A stretch of DNA of 64,000 nucleotides from Clostridium sp. CF012 (GTDB taxonomy: Bacteria; Bacillota; Clostridia; Clostridiales; Clostridiaceae), in assembly GCF_018861755.1 (NCBI RefSeq), contig NZ_JAHLEF010000017.1:26883-90882 (forward strand). The letters run 5' to 3'. The notes beneath the pieces are model-generated. The model had not been told where the DNA came from. It saw only the letters and a list, made by a program, of their open reading frames with translations, and searched no databases. Position numbers and translations under genes: made by a program. Positions 1 through 9,669 of the stretch are shown piece after piece; the first letter of the stretch is position 1, and the number at the start of each line of letters is the position of its first letter.

Positions 1-1657
1 GGATATCACCTTTCCCGTTGACGAGCACTGTGGCCGGTGAATAATGTTGCAAAATCAGTTTATCCGCCTGCGACTGCATGTTTTGAACCTCATCCGAAGG
101 TTGGTTCACTTCAGCCTGATACGGTGCAAAGGAGTTAGGGAATTCTATAGGCTCCTTCTGAATTAGGGGTCTAAGTCTCTGATAGATTCGCGATTTGAGA
201 TCAAGTGGTTTAAAAAGATCAGTAAAGTTCCCCACCGACTCTGCACTTCCTAAAAATAAATAGCCGCCACTATTGAGACTGTAATGAAAAAGAGGAATGA
301 GCTTTTTCTGGATTTCTGGTGTCAAGTATATAAGCAGGTTCCGACAGATTATTATATCGATCTTTGTAAATGGCGGATCCTTAATCATGTTTTGCTGAGC
401 AAAAATGACCATATCACGAATGTCCTTGATAATCTGATAGCCACGATCCACCTTGACGAAATATTTATTCAAGCGCTGGGCCGACATATCTTTTGCGATA
501 TTAAGTGAGAAAATCCCCTCCCGGGCTTTATCAATAGCTTCACAGTCTAAATCTGTAGCAAAAATCTGAATAGAAAAGTTTTTAAAAGGTTTTAACTTAT
601 CCATCACGTCTTTGAAGACAATCGCTAAGGAGTAAGCCTCTTCGCCAGTGGAACAGGCAGATATCCAGACTCGAACCGTATCAGTGGGCGACCGCTGCGA
701 TAAGAGTTCTGGTATAACTTTGTCCTTTAGTAATTCCCACTCCACGGGTTCGCGAAAAAAACTGGTAACACCAATTAAAAACTCCTTAAATAACAATTTC
801 AGTTCCTGAGGATTCCCCTTCAAAAAATCCATGTAGGTGGCTATATCGTCAATTTGATGGATGCCCATACATCGCTCAATCCTACGTTGTATAGTGTTTC
901 TTTTGTATGAAGAAAAATCATGACCTGTATGAGCTCGTAACAGGACTATAATATTGTCGAAGTAACTCATGAGTTTATCTGTATGGCCCTGGTCAGCCTT
1001 ACCCTTATGCTGCTTGTGCTCTAGATAGGAAATAATTCTTGAAGGTAGCGTCTCTACGGTGGATATAACGTCTGCGAGTCCTGCCTCAATGGCGCTGCGA
1101 GGCATGCTATCAAATTTAGCTGAGGATGGTTCCTGGATAAAGACACTTCCACCTTTTTCCTTGATTTCTCTAGCGCCTGCTGTACCGTCTGTACCCATTC
1201 CTGAGAGTATGACACCAATACTCCCCTCCTGTTTATAATTCGCCAGGGAGCAAAAAAAGAAATCTATAGGCAACCGCAGATTGTGGGGCTCAATATATTC
1301 AAAAAGGTGTATCACATTATTCTTAATAGACATATTCATATTTTGCGGAATTACATAGACACGGTCTGGATGAACAGATATGTTCTCATAGGCCTGTACA
1401 ACTTTCATACTAGTATCATTCTGAAGTAACTCCACCAAAATACCATTACTATTATTCTCCATGTGCTGAACTATAACAAAAGCCAAGCCGCTATTTTCAG
1501 GCACATTACAAAGGAAATCTGAAAGCGCCTCTAGTCCTCTTGCGGAGGCTCCTATTCCAACGATTGAAAAGTCTGTTTTTGCGGTATCTATTTTGGGAGG
1601 ACTGCCCTCAGATTTTTTAGTACTTATGTTTGTTTCAAGGTTCTTATTCTCTTTCAT
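1..1657 (-). CDS. CheB-CheR fusion protein, C-terminus cut by window edge
   Basis: Chemotaxis-type methylesterase joined to a methyltransferase; 552 codons are visible without a stop and the 3' end lies beyond position 1. The CheB domain fills about residues 28-215, with the catalytic triad visible as Ser38 in GASARG, His65 in VQHME and Asp157 in GMGTDG, followed by the family motif MPRSA. The CheR domain runs from about 225 to 480 and shows FFREP, the SAM-binding SACSTGEEAYS and the ICRNLLIY motif. The start is ATG at 1657 with GGAGGT just upstream. No receiver domain precedes CheB, as in CheB-CheR-PAS fusions, which usually continue into a coiled coil and PAS. The next gene upstream encodes exactly such a coiled coil, PAS and kinase. 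Base composition is unlike the neighbours (hand counts of single lines 40-50% GC against about 27% in the kinase gene), suggesting transfer. Confidence 0.9.
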   Translation of the reverse strand, partial: MKENKNLETNISTKKSEGSPPKIDTAKTDFSIVGIGASARGLEALSDFLCNVPENSGLAFVIVQHMENNSNGILVELLQNDTSMKVVQAYENISVHPDRVYVIPQNMNMSIKNNVIHLFEYIEPHNLRLPIDFFFCSLANYKQEGSIGVILSGMGTDGTAGAREIKEKGGSVFIQEPSSAKFDSMPRSAIEAGLADVISTVETLPSRIISYLEHKQHKGKADQGHTDKLMSYFDNIIVLLRAHTGHDFSSYKRNTIQRRIERCMGIHQIDDIATYMDFLKGNPQELKLLFKEFLIGVTSFFREPVEWELLKDKVIPELLSQRSPTDTVRVWISACSTGEEAYSLAIVFKDVMDKLKPFKNFSIQIFATDLDCEAIDKAREGIFSLNIAKDMSAQRLNKYFVKVDRGYQIIKDIRDMVIFAQQNMIKDPPFTKIDIIICRNLLIYLTPEIQKKLIPLFHYSLNSGGYLFLGSAESVGNFTDLFKPLDLKSRIYQRLRPLIQKEPIEFPNSFAPYQAEVNQPSDEVQNMQSQADKLILQHYSPATVLVNGKGDI

Positions 1658-1859
1658 TATAGACCTCCATTAACAAATTGATGTACACATCGTTTTATCT
1701 TCTTATTATAACAAATTATTTGTAACTGAGTATAAAGTTTTTAAATCTCCATATTATTCTTTAATCAACTATAACAAATAAAGACTTCATAGGGAAAATA
1801 AATCTCCTTCTGAAGTCTTTAATATGTAGCCTTGACTATGACTATATATGCGATTCTAT

Positions 1860-3305
1860 CTAATTTAAGGAATAGATATCCGAAAACTCAACATGTATTC
1901 TCTCAATTCTTTCTTGTGACTCCGCTTCAAATATACTACACATGTCGTCCTCTTTAAGCAGTACTGTTACTGGCAACACAATGATAAACTCCGTTCCTTT
2001 GCCGTATTCACTAAATACAGAAATTTTACCCATATGTAGCTCCACAAGGGATTTTACAATGGAAAGTCCAATACCACTGCCCTCTTGATTTCGTGTAAGT
2101 GACCTATCTACCTGTCTAAATCTATCAAAAATAATACCTAATTTATCATTTGGAATACCTATGCCTGTGTCCTTTATTGATATTATAATATTTTCTCCTT
2201 TATCATACATATTAACTGTCATACTTCCACCTGGTTTTGTAAACTTTATTGAATTAGAAAGTAAATTTAGTATCACTCTTTCAATTTTTTCTGGATCGCA
2301 GGATATTATACACTCCTCTATATCAGTATCAAAAATCAATTCAATAGATTTAGATTTGATATATTCGGCTACTGACAAAGTAACACTCTCAACAACATTG
2401 ACGATATTACAATTGGAAAGCGTTAACTCAAAAAAACCTGCATCAAGTTTTGTAATATCAATCATATTATTAACCAGGCGTAATTGTCTGTAACAATTCT
2501 GTTTCATTATGTTAATATACTTTTTAAATCTTCTTTCTTTCTCATTACCCTCATTTCCACTTGTAAATGTATCCAGAAGCTGCAAGGAACATAAAATTAC
2601 ATTTAGGGGCGTTTTCAGTTCATGAGAAAGGTTAGTGAAAAACTCCGTCTTCAAAGTTTCTGATAATATTGTTTCATTTAATAATTTCTTGTTTGTTATA
2701 TCCACAAGAGATAAGACGACTCCTTTAATTAAATCCTCAACTGTACTGTATGGCGCGCATTTCAATAAATACCAGCTTCCATTTTTACTTTGAATTTCCT
2801 TTTCAGAGGGAATATGACTGCTTAATACTTCTCTTGCACTCATATTTAAGTCATCATTGATCAAATTACTTACTATGTGATGTATTGGACGCCCAATATC
2901 TTGGGACTTAAGGTTTATCTCTTTAGTAATGCTCGGTGTAAATTTTCTTATGCAAAGATTTTCATCAAGAAAAATAGTCCCAATATCTGTACTGTTTAAA
3001 TAGTTTGTCATATCATTATATAGCTCAGCCAATTCTTGATTCTTATATTCATACCGAGCATTGACTTTTAGTAATTCATCATTTAAGGCTTGAAATTCTT
3101 CATTTGTACTCAGTAGTTCTTCATTGTAAGCAAAATGTTCCTCATTTGATGTTTGGAGGCATTCCTTGGTATACTGTAATTCCTTTTCAAGTTGTGTAAT
3201 TCTTTCATTTAACTTTTTTTCTAAATCATATTCCCCTATATTTTCATTTTTATCAACATTATCATTACTATAATGCAAACTTATACTTGGCATTACATTT
3301 TTCAT
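1860..3305 (-). CDS. PAS sensor histidine kinase with CheBR-type coiled coil
   Basis: Probable soluble sensor kinase of 481 residues; no membrane segment is seen. Residues 25-95 form a Glu/Asn-rich coiled coil with degenerate SNEEL/TNEEF repeats, the linker that in CheB-CheR-PAS fusions sits between CheR and PAS. A PAS domain follows (about 100-205, containing NSTDIGTIFLDENL), then HisKA with phospho-acceptor His228 in FFTNLSHELKTPL, and a HATPase domain with N, G1 and G2 boxes (NLLSNSIKFT, DTGIGI, GSGIGLSIV). It is transcribed toward the CheB-CheR gene about 200 bases downstream, so the two look like separated halves of one fusion. The stop is TAG. The partner response regulator is not visible here. 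Confidence 0.88.
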   Translation of the reverse strand: MKNVMPSISLHYSNDNVDKNENIGEYDLEKKLNERITQLEKELQYTKECLQTSNEEHFAYNEELLSTNEEFQALNDELLKVNARYEYKNQELAELYNDMTNYLNSTDIGTIFLDENLCIRKFTPSITKEINLKSQDIGRPIHHIVSNLINDDLNMSAREVLSSHIPSEKEIQSKNGSWYLLKCAPYSTVEDLIKGVVLSLVDITNKKLLNETILSETLKTEFFTNLSHELKTPLNVILCSLQLLDTFTSGNEGNEKERRFKKYINIMKQNCYRQLRLVNNMIDITKLDAGFFELTLSNCNIVNVVESVTLSVAEYIKSKSIELIFDTDIEECIISCDPEKIERVILNLLSNSIKFTKPGGSMTVNMYDKGENIIISIKDTGIGIPNDKLGIIFDRFRQVDRSLTRNQEGSGIGLSIVKSLVELHMGKISVFSEYGKGTEFIIVLPVTVLLKEDDMCSIFEAESQERIERIHVEFSDIYSLN

Positions 3306-3578
3306 AATGCATATCTCCTTTTGTTTAAATATTTAAATATCGGCTTAATAATAAATAATATTAATAATTGCATCACTCTATCTTATCTTTAATACAGTTA
3401 TACTTCTACAAATACCCATAAATTACCTTTAATTACAGTGTGTTTAGAGCTATAATTCATTCGCAACTTTCGTCAAACTCTGCATATATATAAATTAATA
3501 AAGACATGAGGATAAATGTGGCTTAACTCTCAAATTATATGATATACTTCTATGTAAAAGAGTTACAAGGGGGATAAC

Positions 3579-4727
3579 ATGCTTAAAATATTTAGAATTA
3601 ATAAAAAGTTACTTAAACACTTAGATTTTGGCATAATAATTATTTGTATAATTATTATGCTATTTGGTTCGTTAAATATATTAAGTGCAACTCAATATAT
3701 TTATAGAGGTAATAATATTGTTAGTACCACTATAAATTTTCATTTTCTTAAGATGCATTTGTTATGGCTTATGGTAGGACTATTTGTAATGTATTTAATA
3801 CTTCTTATAGATTACAAAGTTATACAAGGTTATGCAAATATAATATATTGGTGCGGAATATTCCTACTTCTACTTAATGCACTATTTCCAGTCAAGGTTA
3901 ATGGAGCAGAGTCCTGGTTAAAGCTCGGACCCTTACCACAATTTCAACCCTCAGAATTTGTAAAGATTGCATTGATAATTATGATTGCTAAACAATTAGA
4001 TGAAATGGAAGGCAATATAAATAATATTAAAAACTTTCTTATACTTTCCGTTTATTCAATTATCCCAGTGATTTTTTTACTAAAACAGCCTGATATGGGA
4101 ATGACTATGTTTTTATTCTTCATCCTTCTAGGCATGTTTTTTATTGCTGGGCTAAATTCCAAAGCTATTGTTGGTGGCCTAATAGGAGTATCTGCTGCTA
4201 TAGCATTAGTTTGGAATTCAGGGTTAATAAGAATTTATCAAAAGAACAGATTGATATCTTTTTTATATCCAGATTTAGATCCACTAGGTACTGGTCTTCA
4301 ACTTACCATGGCTCAAATTGGAATAGGCAAGGGTGGAATTTTTGGTACTGGTTTTTTAAAAGGCTCCTGGGCGGCAGTGGGAAGCACCCCTGAATCCAGC
4401 ACAGATTGTATTTTTTCAGTGCTTGGAGAAGAGTGGGGGCTCGTTGGTGCAATTTTTCTTTTAACTTTGTATGGATTATTAATTTATAGGTTAATTAAAA
4501 TTGCTAAAGATTCTAAGGATATATTTGGTACAATGTTAACCGCAGGTATTATATCTATGTTCTTGTTTTCTATTTTGCAGAATATAGGTATGAATATAGG
4601 TATTATGCCTATTACAGGACTTACTCTTCCTTTTATGAGTTATGGAGGAAGTTCAATAATTACAACATTCATATGTATTGGTCTTGTTTTAAATGTAGGC
4701 ATGAGGAGAAAGAAATTCAACTTTTAG
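3579..4727 (+). CDS. FtsW/RodA/SpoVE family peptidoglycan polymerase
   Basis: SEDS-family glycosyltransferase of 382 residues that polymerises lipid II, acting in the membrane with a class B penicillin-binding protein. It shows about ten hydrophobic segments, the conserved QPDMGMT stretch near residue 170, the loop GLQLTMAQIGIGKGG, the catalytic-region motif STDCIFSVLGEEWG (the Asp is the conserved polymerase residue of the family) and the terminal FMSYGGSS signature. The RBS AAGGGGGA lies 4-5 bases before ATG. It is monocistronic, divergent from the kinase and closed by a strong terminator. No PBP2 or mreBCD gene is adjacent, so RodA, FtsW and SpoVE cannot be told apart; the short tail resembles RodA types. 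Confidence 0.88.
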   Translation: MLKIFRINKKLLKHLDFGIIIICIIIMLFGSLNILSATQYIYRGNNIVSTTINFHFLKMHLLWLMVGLFVMYLILLIDYKVIQGYANIIYWCGIFLLLLNALFPVKVNGAESWLKLGPLPQFQPSEFVKIALIIMIAKQLDEMEGNINNIKNFLILSVYSIIPVIFLLKQPDMGMTMFLFFILLGMFFIAGLNSKAIVGGLIGVSAAIALVWNSGLIRIYQKNRLISFLYPDLDPLGTGLQLTMAQIGIGKGGIFGTGFLKGSWAAVGSTPESSTDCIFSVLGEEWGLVGAIFLLTLYGLLIYRLIKIAKDSKDIFGTMLTAGIISMFLFSILQNIGMNIGIMPITGLTLPFMSYGGSSIITTFICIGLVLNVGMRRKKFNF

Positions 4728-4740
4728 AAGTAGAATTATG

Positions 4741-4774
4741 AAAAGCTATGAGATAATTATCTCATAGCTTTTTT
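4741..4774 (+). terminator. Rho-independent terminator of the FtsW/RodA gene
   Basis: Perfect stem AAAAGCTATGAGAT / ATCTCATAGCTTTT followed by further T residues, starting 13 bases after the TAG stop. Confidence 0.9.
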
Positions 4775-4825
4775 GGCTTAAATTTTTATAGTATGTTATT
4801 AATTAAGCTGCTTTGACCACAAAAT

Positions 4826-5434
4826 TCATTTATAATTATTAACTGATATATCAATAGATTGATAGTTTTTATTTATGCGGTGCTTAATTTCAAACTCTTT
4901 AGACTCTCCAGGCTGTATCTTTCGATCCCACTTAGTAAAATCGGAATCTAAAACACTATTTAAATCTTTATATTTTACATTAACCTCAAAATAATTTATT
5001 GCTTTTTTTCCTATATTTTTAACACTACCCCGCACGTATGTATACTTATCTTCAGTTACCCATGTCCACCCATCAATAATTGCTAATTCTTTTGAATGAA
5101 TACCCTTGCGAAACTTTCTCATTAACTTATATAACACTTTTATCTTTTTATATAATTCAATATTTTTCAAATGAATATATGCTAAAAATCTCTTCATTAA
5201 CTTATGTAACTCTTTTGCCTTTTTAGATAATTGAATTTTGCTTGAATGAATAAATTTAAAAAATTTATTCATTAATTTATGCGACACTTTTATCTTTTTA
5301 GGCAATTCAATCTTCATTGTTAATTGTTGGTTTTCAATTGAATATGCATCACTATTGAATCTCAGGTCTTGTCCACACTTACTGCAAAATAAAGTTCCCT
5401 CGGGTAATTCACCCCCACAATTTCTACACTTCAT
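4826..5434 (-). CDS. Zinc-ribbon protein with three 25-residue repeats
   Basis: Protein of 202 residues of unknown function. Residues 3-20 form a zinc ribbon (CRNCGG...CSKCGQ, two CxxC pairs). Residues 42-116 are three tandem, strongly basic 25-residue repeats, each with the pattern IxLxKKxKxxxKLMxKF...IH. The C-terminal part (about 117-202) contains WTWVTEDKYTYVRGSVKN and an NYFEVNVKYKD strand pattern, resembling FxLYD-like beta domains attached to zinc ribbons in Firmicutes; that match is by eye only. There is no signal peptide. An RBS-like GGAGGATT precedes ATG. Repeat number may vary between strains. Confidence 0.75.
   Translation of the reverse strand: MKCRNCGGELPEGTLFCSKCGQDLRFNSDAYSIENQQLTMKIELPKKIKVSHKLMNKFFKFIHSSKIQLSKKAKELHKLMKRFLAYIHLKNIELYKKIKVLYKLMRKFRKGIHSKELAIIDGWTWVTEDKYTYVRGSVKNIGKKAINYFEVNVKYKDLNSVLDSDFTKWDRKIQPGESKEFEIKHRINKNYQSIDISVNNYK
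5087..5311 (-). repeat. Three tandem 75-bp coding repeats
   Basis: Encodes residues 42-66, 67-91 and 92-116 of the zinc-ribbon protein. Each unit is exactly 25 codons, begins I(E/Q)L and ends near IHS/IHL, so the three units are clearly homologous but diverged. Confidence 0.85.
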
Positions 5435-5645
5435 ATTTTAATCCTCCATTTTATCTTATGTATTATTACTGCTTCCAGTTGTAGTATAGTCCATCTTATA
5501 ACATTTCACAATATTTCAGCTTGTCCCCCGGCGTTTTTACCTAAGGATCCAACGCAACTATTATTACCCTCATCTTCCAGGTGTTAAAAAATAAAAGTTC
5601 CCAAACACTGCTTTTATACAGTAATTAGAACTGAGTATTATAAAT

Positions 5646-5681
5646 AAAAAATAGATCAATATTTTTATTGACCTATTTTTT
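5646..5681 (-). terminator. Terminator downstream of the molbindin pseudogene
   Basis: Near-perfect inverted repeat (AAAAAATAGATCAATA paired with TATTGACCTATTTTTT) with T-rich flanks on both strands, so it could work in both directions. The rest of the gap 5435-5734 shows no convincing gene. Confidence 0.75.
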
Positions 5682-5734
5682 AATTTAAAACAATATATAA
5701 TTTTTGACAATAGTTAAACAATCTAATATATATG

Positions 5735-5953
5735 TTACTTTACAAAAATTACATTTATTGCTTTAATCAAAGCCTCAACTTTATCTCCTTGCTTAAATCC
5801 AGCATCTTCTAAACTTTCTCTCGTCATCACGGACGTAACTACTGGTGAATTATTTCATCCATCCACGGTCATTTTAATTTGCGCCATTAATTGATCAGTT
5901 TTAATTTCTTCAATTCGTCCAAAAAATTTATTTCTTACACCAACTTCTATTAT
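5735..5953 (-). pseudogene. Molbindin (Mop/TOBE) gene with in-frame TGA
   Basis: Reading down from 5953 the frame gives a complete small molybdate-binding Mop protein: an N-terminal VGVRNKFFGRIEEIK stretch, then QIKMTVDG, a TGA codon (5857-5855), then NNSPVVTSVMTRESLEDAGF and a KGD-type end, closing with TAA. The TGA stands where Mop proteins have the second Gly of a GG pair, one base from GGA. The usual start position also lacks ATG: after GGAGG (5963-5959) come ATA ATA GAA. A GTG at 5959 overlaps the RBS and is an unlikely start. Mop proteins store or sense molybdate or tungstate. Two defects in 73 codons point to an inactive gene, unless the sequence is wrong. Confidence 0.8.
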
Positions 5954-6060
5954 AAACACCTCCACTAAATAAGATATTATGAGTATTGCCCATATGGTAA
6001 CTCTTATACATATTCATTTAATGTTTGTCTTTCACTCTTTAAAATTATTTTCAATATTAC

Positions 6061-7764
6061 TTAAACTTTGAATTTTTTCGTTAGATCTTGCATCTTAATA
6101 GCCATCTCTCTTAGTATATCGGAAGAAGCATTAACCTCTTCGATTGTTGCTGATTGTTCTTCCATAGATGCTGAGTTGTTGATGCTCGTTTCTGACAGTT
6201 CAACAGAATGTTTCTTTAAATTAGTCATACTTTTTAACAAATCATCCATTTTAGAAACTATTAAATTTATATTGCTATTCACTTGATTTATAGTGTAATT
6301 AACTTTCTTATTTGATGATTCAATAACAGAAAAAGCATTGTTAACATCACTTGAAACTTCTTTATTTTGTTCCAATTCTAAAAGTCCTAATTTTGCTTTA
6401 GTATTGATTCCTTCTGTATCCTTTTTTATATATGCAAGTATATTGTTAATCTCTTTTACTGCACTATCAGATTGTTGTGATAACTTTCCAATTTCCCCAG
6501 CTACGACTGCAAATCCTCTACCATGTTCCCCTGCTCTTGCAGCCTCTATTGATGCATTTAGTGAAAGAAGACTTGTTTGTTTTGATATTCCTGTTATCAA
6601 ACTTAATATATTCGTTATCTCAGAATTTCTTTTATTTAATGTTTCTGCTTGCTCATGGAAATCTGAAATTATTGTATTTATTTTTGATAATTGTTGCATC
6701 ATATTCTCCATGTTGTTTTTGCCCTTCATACAATTATCTATTGTCTCATTAGATTCTTCTTGCATTTGTTTTGCACTTGTTAAAATATCTTGCATTTCAT
6801 TATTGGAATTCTCTATTTTAATTAGAGCTGAATCAACCAATTCACATTGTTTACTAGATATTTGACTAGACATAACTATGGATTGAACTATCTCCTCATT
6901 TACTCTACTACTTTCATCCATACTTATTGCTAATTGATTAGATGATTCAGATATTTGTATACTATTTTCTTGGACATCTTTAACAATTCCTTTGAGAGAG
7001 TTTTTCATATTAATAAAAGAATATCCCAAATCTTCTACTTCATCTTTAGAGTTAAAGTTTAAATCAGGTATATTTAAATTTCCATTTGATATTTGTTTAG
7101 CAAAATCATTTAGTTGATTTAGTTGTTTTGTTATCTTTTTACTAAATCGAGTAGCGAGTAATATAGCAAACACAGATATTCCTATAATGGTTGCAATTAA
7201 TAATATAAGCGTTATTTTATATATTTTTTGTATGTTTCCATCTAAAATTTGCATATACTCCGATTCATCTACTAAAATATTTCCAATACTAATAGTGGCA
7301 AAATCTTGTTTCTTTTGCATAGTAGCATACACCTCAATAGCCTCTAGAGCACCATGAGTAGTGCCTAATTTAGAAAAGGCCGAGATACTATCCTTATTAA
7401 TAGTATCTAATATATTTTTTAATCCCTCATATTCACTTTTGCTTTTGTCATAAATAATGGTTTTGTCCAACCTTGAAAATATGATTTGAATTTCATCCCA
7501 TTTTTTGTTGTATTCCTTATTATCTAATTTGCCGTCACTTCTAATTACAGAATTATATATATTTACTAATTCCGCAGTTTTCACCTTAACTTGGCCTTCT
7601 AAGGCAATATTACTTATAATACTTTTATATTGATTAATTACTCTTAAATTCATTACAACAGAAATAGCATTTATTATCACCATACATGACAAAAGCACTA
7701 CAAAAGATTTAATTAAACGTTTACTAATAGATGTATTCTTCTTTTTATAAAGTTTGCCCTTCAT
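6061..7764 (-). CDS. Methyl-accepting chemotaxis protein
   Basis: Chemoreceptor of 567 residues. A first membrane segment at about 19-40 and a second at about 183-203 enclose a ~140-residue extracellular region predicted to be a four-helix-type sensor rather than Cache (no Cache motifs seen). HAMP follows (about 205-260), then the cytoplasmic hairpin with the signalling tip containing [33 protein letters not shown]. No CheR-tethering pentapeptide is seen at the end. ATG at 7764 is preceded by a weak purine-rich RBS. It stands alone between the broken molbindin gene and the multicopper oxidase, each with its own intergenic region, so it is probably monocistronic. The ligand cannot be told. Confidence 0.93.
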   Translation of the reverse strand: MKGKLYKKKNTSISKRLIKSFVVLLSCMVIINAISVVMNLRVINQYKSIISNIALEGQVKVKTAELVNIYNSVIRSDGKLDNKEYNKKWDEIQIIFSRLDKTIIYDKSKSEYEGLKNILDTINKDSISAFSKLGTTHGALEAIEVYATMQKKQDFATISIGNILVDESEYMQILDGNIQKIYKITLILLIATIIGISVFAILLATRFSKKITKQLNQLNDFAKQISNGNLNIPDLNFNSKDEVEDLGYSFINMKNSLKGIVKDVQENSIQISESSNQLAISMDESSRVNEEIVQSIVMSSQISSKQCELVDSALIKIENSNNEMQDILTSAKQMQEESNETIDNCMKGKNNMENMMQQLSKINTIISDFHEQAETLNKRNSEITNILSLITGISKQTSLLSLNASIEAARAGEHGRGFAVVAGEIGKLSQQSDSAVKEINNILAYIKKDTEGINTKAKLGLLELEQNKEVSSDVNNAFSVIESSNKKVNYTINQVNSNINLIVSKMDDLLKSMTNLKKHSVELSETSINNSASMEEQSATIEEVNASSDILREMAIKMQDLTKKFKV

Positions 7765-7913
7765 GTCATCCCATCCTTTGTTTCTCTTTATTTTACATTT
7801 TTAGTACAACTTACTTAATACCAATTCTATATTAATCTCTTTTTCCCTCTATTTTTTAAAATTATTTATATATATTTTCGGACATGCTCCTCGCCGCTTA
7901 GATTAAAGCATAA

Positions 7914-7948
7914 AATAACTCCAGCAAGCCTAGACTGCTAGAGTTATT
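7914..7948 (-). terminator. Terminator of the multicopper oxidase gene
   Basis: Stem AATAACTCCAGCA / TGCTAGAGTTATT immediately after the stop codon on the minus strand, followed by a partly T-rich stretch. Confidence 0.75.
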
Positions 7949-7952
7949 ATTC

Positions 7953-9377
7953 CTAAGGATTGTCAGGAGCATCTGTTTGAATATAGGTCATTTGGCCACC
8001 TGGATAAGCTCCATTGTTAGTAACTTTATAGTCATCATGATTGTGCATAGGATAAATTTGAGGAAAGAAATTGTCATTAATAGATGGAGTTTCATTGCAT
8101 ATATCTACGTAATTCACGGTTTTTATATTATTGAGGTTAACGGGCTGAGTTGGAATATTAGCTATTACACTGTGGTCTATATTTTTTATTTCATGCATTC
8201 GCTTGGACAAAGAATGTATACAATCTTTCCCATTTACAATATAATTTCTATACTGTGGGCGTTTATCCTCAGCTTCTATTAATAGGTCAAAGGTTTCTCC
8301 TGAGCCTATAGTACATGTGACTCCTCTTTCAAGGCCCTCATATCCTTGTAATCCTAGTTTTTCAGATATTTTCAAGAATGGACTTGGATTAGCATCCTTA
8401 CCTATTACAACAAAATGCCATCCGTGGATATGCCACGGTACTACCTGATAGCCCATATTAATCATTCTAAGCATAAACATTTCTCCTGTTTTTACATGCA
8501 CATAGGATTCGTAGTTAAGCTGAGATATATCTCTATCATGGCATGGCTCCGGAGTTAAATGATGTGGAAGTAAGGTGTCTGGAAAGGCACGACCGTTTAC
8601 AAGCCAAAAATCAGGTTTAAAATCCACGGGATTAAAATCACCACCAGTTTCAACACTATCATGCCATCTGGTATCTATATCAGAAAGTAACATCACATAT
8701 TCTTTATCAAAATAAGAACGAACATCATTGTATGCAAAATTTCTATTTGTGGCAGTTTGTGAAATATGCTCTTGTAATCTTTCTTCGTAGAACCAGCTAC
8801 CATTCCATAATCTTCTTATACCTGCCAATGCGAGACTTCTCATAGATGGATAGACAACTAGGGCTCCGTACATACCCATCTGAACATGCTCAGCTGCTTC
8901 AACATGACAGTGATACATGTAGGTTCCAGGATGCTCCGTATCAAATAGATAAGTTACCACAGGGGGGGCCATCTCAAAATCCATACACCTAGGAACCCCA
9001 AAGGACGTTTCAGGGAAACCATCCAATTGAGTTGCTACTTGGGCACCGTGCAAATGTATAGTGTGGGCATCCATAATACCTGAGGTTGGCATGCCTAAAT
9101 TTATCAAGGTTATATAAACTCTGTCGCCCATTTCTCCCCAAATCATGGGTGAAGGTATGGTGGCAGTTCCTATTAAATTTTTAAATTTTGGCCAATTACA
9201 AGCTTTAGTCCAATCAAGGTCTTCATTTACTACTTTACCATTAACCTTATATAGCCCACCAACAAAACCAAATACGTACACTATCCTACTCTCATTTTCT
9301 ACTGGGGGCAGGTCTGCCGAGGTAGGGAGTTCTATAAAACCATCAGTAGCAGCAAGTACATAATGTCTAACACTCAC
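7953..9377 (-). CDS. Multicopper oxidase, laccase-like, no signal peptide
   Basis: Copper oxidase of 474 residues; family members oxidise phenols or metal ions and reduce oxygen to water. Copper motifs visible in order: HLHG near residue 108, YHCHVEAAEHVQMGMYG near 155-170 (the HCH...H...M type-1/trinuclear motif lying in the N-terminal half), HIHGWH near 320, and MHNHDDYKVTNNG near the C-terminus. The HCH-x-M motif in the first cupredoxin domain instead of the last resembles two-domain oxidases with type-1 copper in domain 1. No Sec or Tat signal is visible, so it seems cytoplasmic, odd for a copper enzyme and for an anaerobe. Start is GTG at 9377 behind GGGAGTGAT. It may serve oxygen or copper detoxification; this is inference. 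Confidence 0.88.
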   Translation of the reverse strand: MSVRHYVLAATDGFIELPTSADLPPVENESRIVYVFGFVGGLYKVNGKVVNEDLDWTKACNWPKFKNLIGTATIPSPMIWGEMGDRVYITLINLGMPTSGIMDAHTIHLHGAQVATQLDGFPETSFGVPRCMDFEMAPPVVTYLFDTEHPGTYMYHCHVEAAEHVQMGMYGALVVYPSMRSLALAGIRRLWNGSWFYEERLQEHISQTATNRNFAYNDVRSYFDKEYVMLLSDIDTRWHDSVETGGDFNPVDFKPDFWLVNGRAFPDTLLPHHLTPEPCHDRDISQLNYESYVHVKTGEMFMLRMINMGYQVVPWHIHGWHFVVIGKDANPSPFLKISEKLGLQGYEGLERGVTCTIGSGETFDLLIEAEDKRPQYRNYIVNGKDCIHSLSKRMHEIKNIDHSVIANIPTQPVNLNNIKTVNYVDICNETPSINDNFFPQIYPMHNHDDYKVTNNGAYPGGQMTYIQTDAPDNP

Positions 9378-9590
9378 TTTGTCATCACTCCCGCTTATTT
9401 ATTTTGAACCATATTAAAATAAATATAGTAGTTTAACACAGATGCAACACACTTAAAGATGTAGTTTTGAATGTTTGCTACATCCTTAGTTCATAATATG
9501 ACAGATATAGTATAATTGATTCTAAATTCACGCTTACCCTTTAGTCAACAGAAATTCTAACAGAAAATTTTTTATCCATAAACATAAAAA

Positions 9591-9622
9591 AAATAGCCCA
9601 CAACTTATGATGTGAGCTATTT
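9591..9622 (-). terminator. Terminator of the dehydrogenase-EtfA fusion gene
   Basis: Stem AAATAGCTCACA / TGTGGGCTATTT on the minus strand followed by a run of T residues, 48 bases after the stop codon. Confidence 0.85.
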
Positions 9623-9669
9623 CTTATCTATTATTCCTTTGACTTACTAAAACTTCCACTTTTAATAAT

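Noticed and set aside
284..508. Plus-strand frame of 74 codons
   Set aside because: It is the opposite-strand shadow of the CheR domain, which is continuous on the minus strand.
5855..5857. TGA in molbindin as selenocysteine
   Set aside because: No convincing SECIS hairpin follows (only a 4-bp CGTC/GACG), and the family has Gly, not Cys, at this place.
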